Positions 35,640-45,698 of a stretch of DNA of 64,000 nucleotides are shown here, one piece after another. The stretch spans positions 1,490,274-1,554,273 of the forward strand of contig CACRXP010000050.1 in the NCBI GenBank assembly GCA_902702965.1, written 5' to 3'. The stretch's first letter is position 1. The number at the start of each line of letters is the position of its first letter. Under the pieces are notes generated by a model, which was not told where the DNA came from, searched no databases, and was given only the letters and a program-made list of their open reading frames with translations. The position numbers and the translations under genes were made by a program. This DNA is from Spirometra erinaceieuropaei (Eukaryota > Platyhelminthes > Cestoda > Diphyllobothriidea > Diphyllobothriidae).

Positions 35640-36200
35640 TAGGTGTGTGCTACTGACGTCAGTTGGTGAAGATCACCTGTTCATGCAGACGAATTGTGAA
35701 GGCAGACATCCCTGGCAAACTGAGGTGTATTCGCCCAGATCTGTCTACTTAGCAATAAGACCCTCTCAGAATTCTTTAAAAAGACCAGATAAATTAGAAA
35801 CATGCTATATCAGGCGTACTGTTCTCAAACGTTCACCACATCTTACCGTTTCACGATATATTTCCTGTAATCCAGACCAGTTAGCTTTCGCCTTGTGCAT
35901 ATCTACGGCCCTAAAAGCATATGTCGCTAGAGGATAAGGAACATTGGTATGTTTTTGTCCCGGCCAACAGTCCGGGGCAAAATACTATTGAAAATCTCTG
36001 CAAAATTATCAAAAGAAATCTCCACAATGCAAAAAGAAAGACTGATTTTGTGCTAGATACTCACAATAAACAATCCGCTGTAGACAGCCTGGCCAGCTCT
36101 GTGCCTGAAAGACATTCTGCTGCGTTCCATGCAAAAGAAGGATCAACAAACTATTGGAATTTTGAAATTGCTATTATTTTTCATTGTTTTCTTAAGCATC
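35640..36200 (+). pseudogene. Tc1/mariner transposase relic, C-terminal part
   Basis: From 35921 the frame reads LEDKEHWYVFVPANSPGQNT then IENLCKIIKRNLHNAKRKT. This corresponds to the W(P)AxSPDxNPIENLWxxLKR block around the second and third catalytic residues of Tc1/mariner DDE/D transposases. Further on, VPERHSAAFHAKEGSTNYW matches the usual C-terminal MPxRxxAVIxAKGGxTxY phrase. The preceding piece (to 35900, ending STALKAY) is in another frame. The proline and tryptophan of NPIENLW are changed to T and C, so the copy is old and dead. No inverted terminal repeats were found. Confidence 0.7.
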
Positions 36201-36430
36201 CTCATAGTTAGCCCTTTTTAAACGATTAGCAAAGAAGCCATTTTCTGAAATTTTGGTTTTCCGTGAAAATTAATTTATATTATGTTAGAGAATGTTAAGT
36301 TGAAAAACTACAATATGCATCTTCATAAACAATGTCGTTTTTTCACTGCTATAAGACTGGGTACGCAGTTTGAGCGGATATAGCACTATAAGGAAATTCG
36401 TGTGCTAACTCATGACCATTCGTCTACTGA

Positions 36431-36600
<170 letters not shown>

Positions 36601-38587
36601 AATGGTCGTATTAGTGAAAGCGGTAGTAATGATGCTGATGATGAAGATTAAGAAGCTTATTCTAAAAATAAAACCAGGAATTCTTTTGTCAAACGCATTA
36701 TCTTGAGCCGTACAAGCAATTTGCAGACGCCGTAGCTTTTTTACTGTGGCCTGTTCGACTTGTTATCAGTGACTTTTACGGATGAATCCACATGTTTCAC
36801 CATTCAACCGATCACGCCACAAAGCTCTTAATCTCTATTCTCGAACAAAGATGGCTTTGTGCGACTGAGAGCCTAGAAGATGTGAGCCTACGGCATACCT
36901 GCCCAGATCAGACCCCTGTCATTCGATCTCGATCTGGGCGTCATGAAGTAAGTGAAAAAGTACATACACAGCAACGCAATCTTTGGCGCACACCACATGC
37001 TCCACCCTGGTGTGCCGTTGCAGGCTGCGACGTGGCTGCACAGGAAGCCAGGTTAGTGGGGCTGCGTGATTCCTGCCGAAAAAGACGTCGTCAGTTCAGG
37101 AGACGAATAATAACATTCAACAGTTCTCTAGTAATTCACATCACTGAGTGAGTTGTCCTGGAGATATTGCATCAGAACATGGCAAATTCAATTACTGAAG
37201 GATACATGAAGGTGCCTTCTCCTGCAGAGCAGTGAAGTGCCTCTCACTTTATCTCATCAAAAATAACTTGCACGAAGCTTAACCGCCCCAGGCGCCAATT
37301 ACACCACTGCAGGTGACAAAACTCGGCACAGTTTTATGAATATTTCGGAAATCTACGCCGCGATGGGCTTCCGGAGGCAAGTCTGTTTAATGAGGCGCTG
37401 TTGTGCTGTGAGAGATGGAAAGAACAGTCCGAATATGCGATTTTTACAAGGGGGCTTTTTTATGACCCGGCCTGGTACTTGAAAGCACGTGGGAATGTAT
37501 GCGTACCCGACTCATGTCCCCAATACCAACGCCGCAGAGAAGAAGAACGCGAATGGCCACGAAAATATGTATTAGGAAATTGCAAGTCAAGATGAATAGG
37601 AAGTAACGCATATTTATAACGTCATACTTTGGTTCGCTGACATTCGGCCCAATGCCATTCAGGAAGAACATTCCAGATAAGCTGGTTATTAATTCGAATA
37701 CGTAGATCGATGAGGCACGAGGGGAAAACCAATGGAGAGGCGCTACGATTAAAATGTCAGCGCTGTAGAGAAAACGCACGTGGCGTCCAGTGATTGGCTA
37801 GCTCTTGTTTTTGGGAGTTTTGACCCTCCCAACAGGATTGGCATGGTCGTTTATGCTGCACTGGTGGTTGGGGAGGAGGGAGAGTGAGAGGGAAATGGGG
37901 GAGAAGGGGGTGGATGGAGGATATGGGCGAAAGAAGGTGGAATGGAGATATGTGGAGGAGAGAGACGCGTAGTAGCAGTTGAAGCTGTTTATTACTACAG
38001 TATATGTCCCAGCTCATGGAATGTCGGCATCCCAAATTGAGTGAGAAGCATGCCATGTATATGGTGCTCGTATTTCAGTTTTTTTGACTAGGTTTAGGAC
38101 GCGGAAAACCACTTTATTTAAGAGACGTGACATCACTGGTGTCAATTTCTATTCTTGTCACTTTGGGCTACTAACCGTTTGTTAGTAACCAAACTTTACT
38201 CATATCACCCTGCGTTTGTCTCTGTACCCCTATTCATCGGTTCTCGTCATTCTTTGGTTATTGTTCTTTGTCCATTCTCTATTGCTCTTTGTCGCCGCTC
38301 GCTTTTAAACCGACCACCACATTTTGGCGTCATTCGCTGACTGCTTGTCTTATCACCTCGAATGGAAGTTCACTTTTCAATCTATTCCCCCCCCCCCTTA
38401 TTAACTCTATCTTACTGTTTCTTGCTATAGAACCATAAAGAATAGCCGAGATATCCGCACTGTCTTCTGACATACATTGGACCTCGGGTGCGTCTATTTT
38501 GGTGAATAAACTTGCCCTGAATCGAAAAAATCGAAAGAATAGTAAAAAATGTATCCGAGGCATGTCCGACCAAATCGCAGATAAGAG
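36601..38587. other. No gene recognised
   Basis: Frames up to 119 codons (36792-37151 plus, 37444-37779 minus) are unrecognisable. A purine-rich tract occurs at about 37865-37970 and a run of nine to ten C at about 38388. Confidence 0.45.
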
Positions 38588-39014
38588 TGTTATGACCCGG
38601 TAGGAAGGTAGGACAGGAAGAGAGCCGGTTCGGGGGACAAGCACTTTATTGGAACTTGCGGACAGGAGGGGGTTACAACTCGTAAGAAAGTGTGCTATTT
38701 ATTGGCTCCCGTGCGTTCTGGAACATTCCATCCAATGACGTGCCAGTCGTAGAGGGCGTTCTAGAATGTTCCTGTCCCGAGCGTGATGGTCGCTGATTGG
38801 CCACCGCGTGCGCGATAACCCCGCCGCGGAAACGTCTGGAATGTTCGGCCATCCATTGATTGGGCCGCACACGTGAGCAAAGCCACCATGCGTGCTCGGC
38901 GCTGCAGTGCGCGCCGGTCGGTTGTCTAACTTCGCGCGTGACTCACGTCGCCGACTTGGTCCTTTGTTTGGTGCCTTAGGCCGTGGCTCTACGCCGCTTT
39001 CACTCTCCATAACA
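38588..39014 (-). mobile_element. Solo LTR of an LTR retrotransposon
   Basis: The 427 bp begin TGTTATG and end CATAACA, a perfect 7-bp inverted terminal pair with canonical TG/CA ends. Both sides are flanked by AGAG, a 4-bp target duplication. The orientation is judged minus because in that direction CCAAT boxes and heat-shock-like elements are followed by a TATA-like ATAAATA (about 38696-38702) and then a poly(A) signal AATAAA (about 38649-38654) before the end. No internal coding region with matching orientation adjoins it, and the BEL gag downstream is on the plus strand. Recombination between two LTRs most likely left this copy. Its family is unknown. Confidence 0.75.
38716..38846. promoter_or_regulatory. 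Cluster of heat-shock-element-like sites in the solo LTR
   Basis: Heat shock factor binds inverted nGAAn pentamers. Two sites are perfect three-pentamer elements: TTCTGGAACATTC at 38716-38728 and TTCTAGAATGTTC at 38759-38771. A third, GTCTGGAATGTTC at 38834-38846, has one mismatch. On the minus strand CCAAT boxes lie between or beside them (38793 and 38856 regions). This resembles an hsp70-type upstream region within the U3 of the LTR. Function is inferred. Confidence 0.6.
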
Positions 39015-39249
39015 AGAGCCCCCGGATCTGTCGCTGCACTCGCGACCTGCTTCACCAATCACCATAGATCAAAGAGATTAAGAACGCCAGCGACTTGAAA
39101 TAGAGCTCAGCAAACCGAGTCTACTAGAATTAGGCAGACGCATTGGGTTGGAAAAATTACATCTTATGAAAATGGAGGGTCGAGGATTGAATAAAGATAA
39201 CGAGGTTTGTGCGATCGCTCAACATAGAGATGATAGTTCGGATGATAAT

Positions 39250-40030
39250 GTTAAAGCCCCATTTCGCACCACACACTATCATCTAGAGTTGCCCAAAACA
39301 TGAAATTAAGAAGTTCGACGGGAACCCTAAATTTTATTTTGCTTTCGTGAAAGAGTTCCATTCTGTAATTGAATGGAAAAAAATTACAGCATCACATGCC
39401 TCACTTACCCGATGCAGTACTGTGAGGGGAAATCGAAGTAGGCTATACAACATTGTGCGATATTAGACGCTGACGAAGGTTTTAAAAAGGCCAAATAAAT
39501 TTTGAAAGGAAGATTCGGCCAGAATTACATAGTAGCCCGAGCTCTTATTGACGCATTAATCGACGGTCATCAAGGCAACGACACGGCAGCGTTGGTTTAC
39601 CTCAGCCAACAAATGGAAGCTCACGTGACAACCTTGAATCAACTAAACTATGCATCCGATCTCAATTCCAGCAGAACTGTGGAGTCGGTTGTGAGACGAC
39701 TACGCTCCAAATTAAGATTAAAATGGGCTGAAACCGCTGCAAATGCAAAACTTGTGGGCGAGGAAGCACAATTCGAAGATATCATGAACTTCATAGAAAA
39801 ACGCGTTGATGTCGTCTGTAGTCGGTTTGGAGAATTAGCGTTTAGTTAAAGAAATCATGAAGGCCAGCAGCCCAGTAGAACACAGAGATTGTCAAACAAT
39901 CTTCAAAGGAATGTGCTTGTTTCAAACAGCACGGAAATAAAGCGTAGTGGAACCCCATTACCGTTCTGTTGCATGGTCCGTGGAAAAGATCATTATCCCG
40001 ATAAATGTCTGTCATGCTAATATAATCCCC
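39250..40030 (+). pseudogene. BEL/Pao-type gag remnant
   Basis: The frames read LPKHEIKKFDGNPKFYFAFV near 39285, the usual start of the DUF1759-like gag domain of BEL/Pao elements, then the open frame 39502-39849 with LKGRFGQNYIVARALIDAL and a long helical region. After a break, CCMVRGKDHYPDKC at about 39972-40013 resembles the zinc knuckle that follows gag in this family, with one metal-binding Cys replaced by Arg. No protease or RT follows. The copy is truncated and frameshifted. Confidence 0.7.
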
Positions 40031-40336
40031 TGGCTAAATTCCGTCTTATCTACTACTTTTCTATTTCTCGTTTTAGTCCCTGAACATCAATTGAATGATG
40101 AGTAAAGCCCTGTTAGAGGGTATTCTCGTTCTGACTCTAATCCATATTTGTTCGTCCTCTTCATCTCGTGTGCTTGCTACGGTTCTAGCTGCAACAATTT
40201 ATTTATCTAACAATTACAAAATGGATCTATTCCTTATGCCAGAATGATTTGATGCTGATCTAAATACTCAAGACGCTTCTAAACAGTGGAGTCATTCGTT
40301 TCTACTCTTGAAAATGTCTTGTCGACGATCAATATT
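40031..40336. other. Spacer without recognised features
   Basis: AT-rich spacer between the BEL gag relic and the CR1-like 3' end. Confidence 0.45.
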
Positions 40337-41612
40337 CAATTATTATTTCAATTATTTTATTTTTATTAAAGACCCGTCGGGGTCCCATCAAAGCAAGTAA
40401 AAATTTACATGCAAATTTTAAACGAGGTAGGCAAAATCTGCACAAAGTGCAATGCATAGTTTTTGAGATTAGAAGTCCGTTAAGCAAAATGAAAATGAAA
40501 AAAAAAACGAGGGGTGAAAAAAAAAACTCCAAAGCAAAATTTAAAAATGATTGTAGTAATTTAACAGGAGAAAAAAAACCCTCAGAAAATTAGCATCAGA
40601 AAAAACAGGGAGGACTGGCCTGCATGTGGCGGTACAAAATGGAATATAGTCCGACATCAACATGGCCGAAATAAATGTCAGCTGTATATGGCATTGTGTA
40701 ACGGATTTCATAAAATGGTACGTAGGCGGGTCGGTCAGGACTGGCCTGTATCGCCTTGAATAAGAAAAATAAGTGCCGAAATTGAAAACCAGTCTCAAGC
40801 CGATAGGAGTCCAGATGCGGTCGGTTTAATTCAACCGATTCCATCCGAGCATGGGGGGAGATGCGACCAAACTACTAGTATATGGCGAATATAGAAGGCT
40901 TTGTCAAGACCGCCGATGGAGCGCATTCAGTAAGGGCACGATGACAACCAGTCTCGAGGCGACAAGAACCCAGATGCGGTCTGTTACATTCATCAGAGTC
41001 CATCCGAGGATAGGGCAAAGGAGGTGCGACCAGATTACTAGTATATGGCTAATATAGAAGGCTTCGCCAAGAGCATCGATGGAGCGCATTCAGTGAGGGC
41101 ATCATGAAGATCAGTCCCGAGGCGATAGGAACCCAGATGCGGTCGGTTTCATTCAACCGAGTCCATCCGAACATGGGGGAAGGGAGATGCGACCAAACTA
41201 CTAGTATATGGCGAATATAGAAGGCTTTGTCAAGACCGCCGATGGAGCGCATTCAGTGAGGGCATCATGAAGATCAGTCCTGAGGCGATAGGAACCCAGA
41301 TGCGGTCGGTTACATTCATCCGAGTCCAACCGAGGATGGGGGAAGGGAGATGCGACCAAACTACTAGTATATGGCGAATACAGAAGGTTTCGCCAAGAGC
41401 GTTGATGGCGCGCATTCTGTGAGGGCACGATGCATGAACTAAAAAATTGGAATAATTAACATTTCTGGTGAGGGATCTTAGGTAGCGAGACTACTCATAA
41501 AGAAAGGAAACGTGAACAGATACGGAAATTTAATAGCGGCATGCTAAGTTCCCGGTGGCCCTTTCTCAGTGTCATAGAAAAAGTTGTCTGGGAAGGATGA
41601 GGAAAATAACCT
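40337..41612 (-). mobile_element. CR1-like retrotransposon 3' end, four 163 bp repeats in its 3' UTR
   Basis: On the minus strand the segment starts in the last codons of the RT (matching 59072-59140), runs through a long 3' UTR and ends with GGGACCCCGACGGGTC then TTTAATAAAAATAAAAT. The related plus-strand element at 45330-48990 ends with the same block. The UTR contains tandem units of exactly 163 bp, with boundaries at about 40860, 41023, 41186 and 41349, each including ACTAGTATATGG and AGATGCGACC. The antisense frames through these units are open but shift frame at each unit, so they are not genes. Confidence 0.85.
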
Positions 41613-41711
41613 GAAACTGGATAAAATAAGCGTTCTGACTAACTTCGTTTCCCCGACAATCTGAGAATGCATAAGTAAATGCTCCAGTCATTAAGGAGCT
41701 GTTTTATTTCT

Positions 41712-43190
41712 GCATGATCTCTATCTACGACCCAAAAAAGAAATTGTCGCCCGCCATCTTCTGGCAACCTACAGAAAGGAAGGCGGACAAACTCTCGACC
41801 AGTTTGCTCAAAAGCTAAATTTCTTAGCTAAGGACTGTGATTTTAAAGCCGTTACAGCAGAAAAAAATTACGACGATGTCGTTGGCCTTTCATCAAACCA
41901 GATTCGGCAGAGGTTATTGGAGCAGAAAACTTTGAACTTCCAAACTGCCTTTGATTAGACAAGGTCACCGAAATTGGCAGAAAGACAGTCTCTATTGTAC
42001 CAGAAACCTCCGACGACCTCATTCTCTGCCGCTACTGAGCCATGTGAAGCTTTGCCGAGTCCCGTTAAAGAGCCTGATCTAGTAACGTCTACATCATTCC
42101 ATAGTAAATGTTTTTTGTGTGGATACGACAAGCACCGCCGTTCTATGAGACCCTCACGCGATGCGTTATGCAAAGGATGCGGTAAAAAGGGCATTTTCAA
42201 AAGGTGTGCCTAGCATCACGAAACCGAAAAGCCTTCGCTTCCGCTATGTATCCTTCCATTTCGGCCGTGGAATCAGTTGCTGTTCCCGACTGACTTTTAA
42301 ATGCACTGGTTAAATTACAAATAAATGGGATTAATTTTCAGGCCCTTATTGACACAGGTAGTGCTGAAATTTACATTTTTTCCCTAAGTGATGCTCCGAA
42401 ATAAGTGGAAGGTTCATAACTCCCGCGCTAAGATATCCATGGCCACCACAGTCTTAACCAGTGCCACGCAAGGACATATTCTCGTCACTATTAAATATAA
42501 GGGTACTATCTATATATGAGAGGGTCAAGCTATCGGTCTTGCCGAATTTGTGCGCCGATGTTCTACTTGGACATGACTTTCTGCGACTCCACAAAAGCGT
42601 CGAAATCCCTTTTGGTGGACCTAAGCCTACTTTCTCGCCTTGTTCTGTGGCTGCCGCTTGTGTCGAGCCTCCCTCTTTGTTTCTTACTCTGACACCGGAC
42701 CACAAACCTATCTCTACTAAATCTCGCAGACACACCAATGTGGATGAGAGATGTATACGAGAATAAATTCGCCGCCTTGTTTCTGACGGTATAATTGAGC
42801 ATTCATTATCCCCTTGGCAAGCCCAAGTTTTAAACGTAGCCAATGAAAACCACAAAAAGCGGATGGTTGTCGATTATAGCCAAACGATCGACAGATGCAC
42901 ATTTCTCGATGCCTACCTCGAGATAGTACTACCTCGTGTAGTACTCTTGATCTCAAGAGCGTCTACCACCAGATACCCATCCTGGTTGAGGAAAGACCGT
43001 ACACTGCCTTTGAAGCTTGTGGACGTGTATATTATTTTTGTTGTATGTCATTTGGTGTGACCGACAGCGTTACGTGCTTCCAGCGGACCATCGACGACAT
43101 AATTGCACGCGAACGTCAAAAGAATATTTTCGTTTACATTGACAATATCACTATTCGTGGGGGCGGCCTCGCGGAGCATGATATATAAAT
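41712..43190 (+). pseudogene. Ty3/gypsy retrotransposon gag-protease-RT remnant
   Basis: In order on the plus strand: gag capsid end (LHDLYLRPKKEIVARHLLAT, EGGQTLDQFAQKLNFLA), nucleocapsid with two CxxC groups (CFLCGYDKH and CKGCGKKG, 42110-42200), aspartic protease (ALIDTGSAEIYI near 42345, then LCADVLLGHDFL at 42550), and reverse transcriptase (IRRLVSDGIIEHSLSPWQAQ near 42770, STLDLKSVYHQIP near 42935, YYFCCMSFGV, then FVYIDNITI near 43130). The catalytic YxDD is changed to YIDN. Several stops and frameshifts interrupt it, and RNase H and integrase are absent after 43190. No LTRs were identified. Confidence 0.88.
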
Positions 43191-43807
43191 CAAGGTCAAG
43201 TCGCGCAGCTCAATTTCAAAGATAAGTGAAGCTTTGCATTTATCCGGATATTCTTAAGCAATTAATGCCTTTTTTACTTGAGTCCCTTTTAAAAGTCGCC
43301 TTTCAATATAAGGTAAACTTTTTCCCAGTTTCGTTTGACAGTCTGGCAAAATAGTCGTATGTTGTAAAAAAACCTTTGTAGCGACTCCTTTCCCTACTAT
43401 CTCTTTCTAGTTTTCGTAGTTAAATAACAATAGTACTTGCTATTCAGTGCGCCTTTCCGTACGTTGGCAACGTCTTGATCCTTATTCTGTACCGAAAAAC
43501 CTTTATTGTCTGTAATGCCCCGCAGAGCACGTGCTAAAAGGCGAAAGCTTGCGGCCTCCCCACCGTCTCTGGGTGACGGAAAATCACGATGTTCTGCTGC
43601 AATGGTCTTATGTGTTTCTATTTTTGTGACCAGGTCGTGATTTTCCCTAATTCGTCGAAGTGTGGAAACAAAACTTACAGAGGGGTCGCGTAGCCTTTTT
43701 TAATAGTTTTTTTAGTTGAAAGGAAGTGTGGGATTGGTGATTACTTATAGGGGAGTCTTTCCTATATCAAGGTATATCGAATTAAAAATAGGAGAGAGTA
43801 TAATAGG
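43191..43807. other. No gene recognised
   Basis: Possibly the lost 3' part of the neighbouring minus-strand Penelope element, but no GIY-YIG motif was seen. Confidence 0.4.
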
Positions 43808-44667
43808 TTAACTGCTTAAGTTTATCTGGTTATCTGCCTCAGACTCAGCAGTGAACTTTAGCGAGGGGTGCGCACTGTTGAACTTTTGAAAAAAGTCGTC
43901 GATATCGGTGGTACCATCCGCCAGACAGAAGATATCGTCCACGTACCGACCGTAGAAGACAAGGTCATTAATGGCATCTTGTGATCTTGTCCTCTCAAAT
44001 TTGCCCATAAAAAACATTTGCAAGTAACGGTCCAAGAGGTGATCCCATTGCCACGCCATCTATTTGTCTGTATAGTGGACCATTGCACAGAAACTGGACA
44101 TTTTGTGTTCAGCGCGTCGGTAGTTCTTTTAGCGTTTTTTCCTGGCATGCCTATGGGGTAGTTCGTATCACGAATGACATCACAAAGATAATCTATCGTT
44201 TCTCACACAGGCACGTTGGTAAACAGCGATGATACATCCAGTGATAACATCCTCCGTCCGCCAACGTTAATATTTTTGATAGCTTCAACGAACTCAAAGG
44301 AGTCTTTCAGACTTCGAGGATACAGCTGACCTTGCAGTGGCTTCAGTCTATCCACTAACCATCTTGCAATGGTGTGATAGGGCGAATTCCTCATACCCAA
44401 GATTGGACGTAGGGGAAGCCCTTGTTTGTGGATTTTAGGAAGGCCGTACATTCTTGGTAATGTCGTGCCCACCGGCCTCAGTAGTTCATACTCTTTACTA
44501 GACAAGCGGCCTTCTTTACAGAGATCTTTGAGAATAGTCGTCAACTGACACTCGACAGCCTCTGTTTGATCCCTATCTTTCTCGGATTTTGAAAACTTAC
44601 AACTCTCTGTTAAAAAAATGTTCCTATATCTGCTCGGCCAGTTGATGTTGCAACTAATTTCCTGCAT
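43808..44667 (-). pseudogene. Penelope-like reverse transcriptase, lacking the endonuclease
   Basis: From 44667 downward the first frame reads MYGLPKIHKQGLPLRPILG, FEFVEAIKNINVGGRRM and LSLDVSSLFTNVPV (motif A, intact). After frameshifts the second frame gives NVFMGKFERTRSQ and FYGRYVDDIFCLADG, with the catalytic YVDD intact, then SLKFTAESEADNQ, where it stops. The GIY-YIG domain expected downstream is missing. It is the best preserved Penelope RT palm here, although split by at least two frameshifts around 44050-44200. Its first ~105 bp are repeated in the tandem duplication to its right. Confidence 0.88.
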
Positions 44668-45698
44668 CGGTGTGTTTTCAACTACTAAATAGTCGATGCA
44701 AAACGCTTGTCCTCCCGTAGCAAATTTCCGCCCGTCTTAGTTACGTTGTTTTCACCAATCGAGGTCGACTAAATCTTTGCCCATCGAGATCGTGTACCCA
44801 CAGGCCTATCCCAGTTGCAACTCCCCTAGCATTGCAAGGCTTGAAAACTATATATCCACATCCTTTAGGTGTAACGTCCAACCTTCTCTTGCTGACTCCC
44901 TGTTGTTCGAAACACGTTAGATATTAAATTACTGAATGCCAGGTCTGTTGTAAACCAGATAGCCAAATCAGAGCCATTGCTCTCGAAATGGCGCCCGATA
45001 TTATATGTATAACATAATCTTGGACCCATTCCCTAATTCTTGACTCTACCCTTTTTATAAATGACTTCGATTTTTACCATCAAGACCGCACGAGTAGGAG
45101 TTGGGGCGGTTGTCTTCTTTATCATAATCCTGTTTGATCCCTATCTTTCTCGGATTTTGAAAACTTACAACTCTCTGTTAAAAAAATGTTCCTATATCTG
45201 CTCGGCCAGTTGATGTTGCAACTAATTTCCTGCATCGGTGTGTTTTCAACTACTAAATAGTCGATGCAAAACGCTTGTCCTCCCGTAGCAAATTTCCGCC
45301 CGTCTTAGTTACGTTGTTTTCACCAATCGAGGTCGACTAAATCTTTGCCCATCGAGATCGTGTACCCACAGGCCTATCCCAGTTGCAACTCCCCTAGCAT
45401 TGCAAGGCTTGAAAACTATATATCCACATCCTTTAGGTGTAACGTCCAACCTTCTCTTGCTGACTCCCTGTTGTTCGAAACACGTTAGATATTAAATTAC
45501 TGAATGCCAGGTCTGTTGTAAACCAGATAGCCAAATCAGAGCCATTGCTCTCGAAATGGCGCCCGATATTATATGTATAACATAATCTTGGACCCATTCC
45601 CTAATTCTTGACTCTACCCTTTTTATAAATGACTTCGATTTTTACCATCAAGACCGCACGAGTAGGAGTTGGGGCGGTTGTCTTCTTTATCATAATCC
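44563..45698. repeat. Tandem duplication, two 568 bp units
   Basis: Unit 1 is 44563-45130 and unit 2 is 45131-45698. Both start TGTTTGATCCCTATC and end CTTCTTTATCATAATCC. The lines compared are identical base for base. Each unit spans the 5' end of the minus-strand Penelope RT and the 5' part of the plus-strand CR1-like element, so the duplication arose after both insertions. A 2-bp TG microhomology marks the junction. A collapsed or duplicated haplotype in the assembly is an alternative. Confidence 0.95.

Noticed and set aside
38588..39850. Solo LTR as the 5' LTR of the neighbouring BEL gag
   Set aside because: TATA-like box and poly(A) signal place the LTR on the minus strand, it has its own AGAG target duplication on both sides, and the gag is on the plus strand.
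40904..41428. Series of similar 60-75 codon antisense frames (WSHLPSPxLGWTR type)
   Set aside because: They fall on 163 bp repeat units of a retroelement 3' UTR and change frame from unit to unit, so they cannot be a protein repeat.
40860..41440. Possible CRISPR array
   Set aside because: Evenly spaced 163 bp direct repeats without short spacers, located in a retroelement UTR in a eukaryotic genome.
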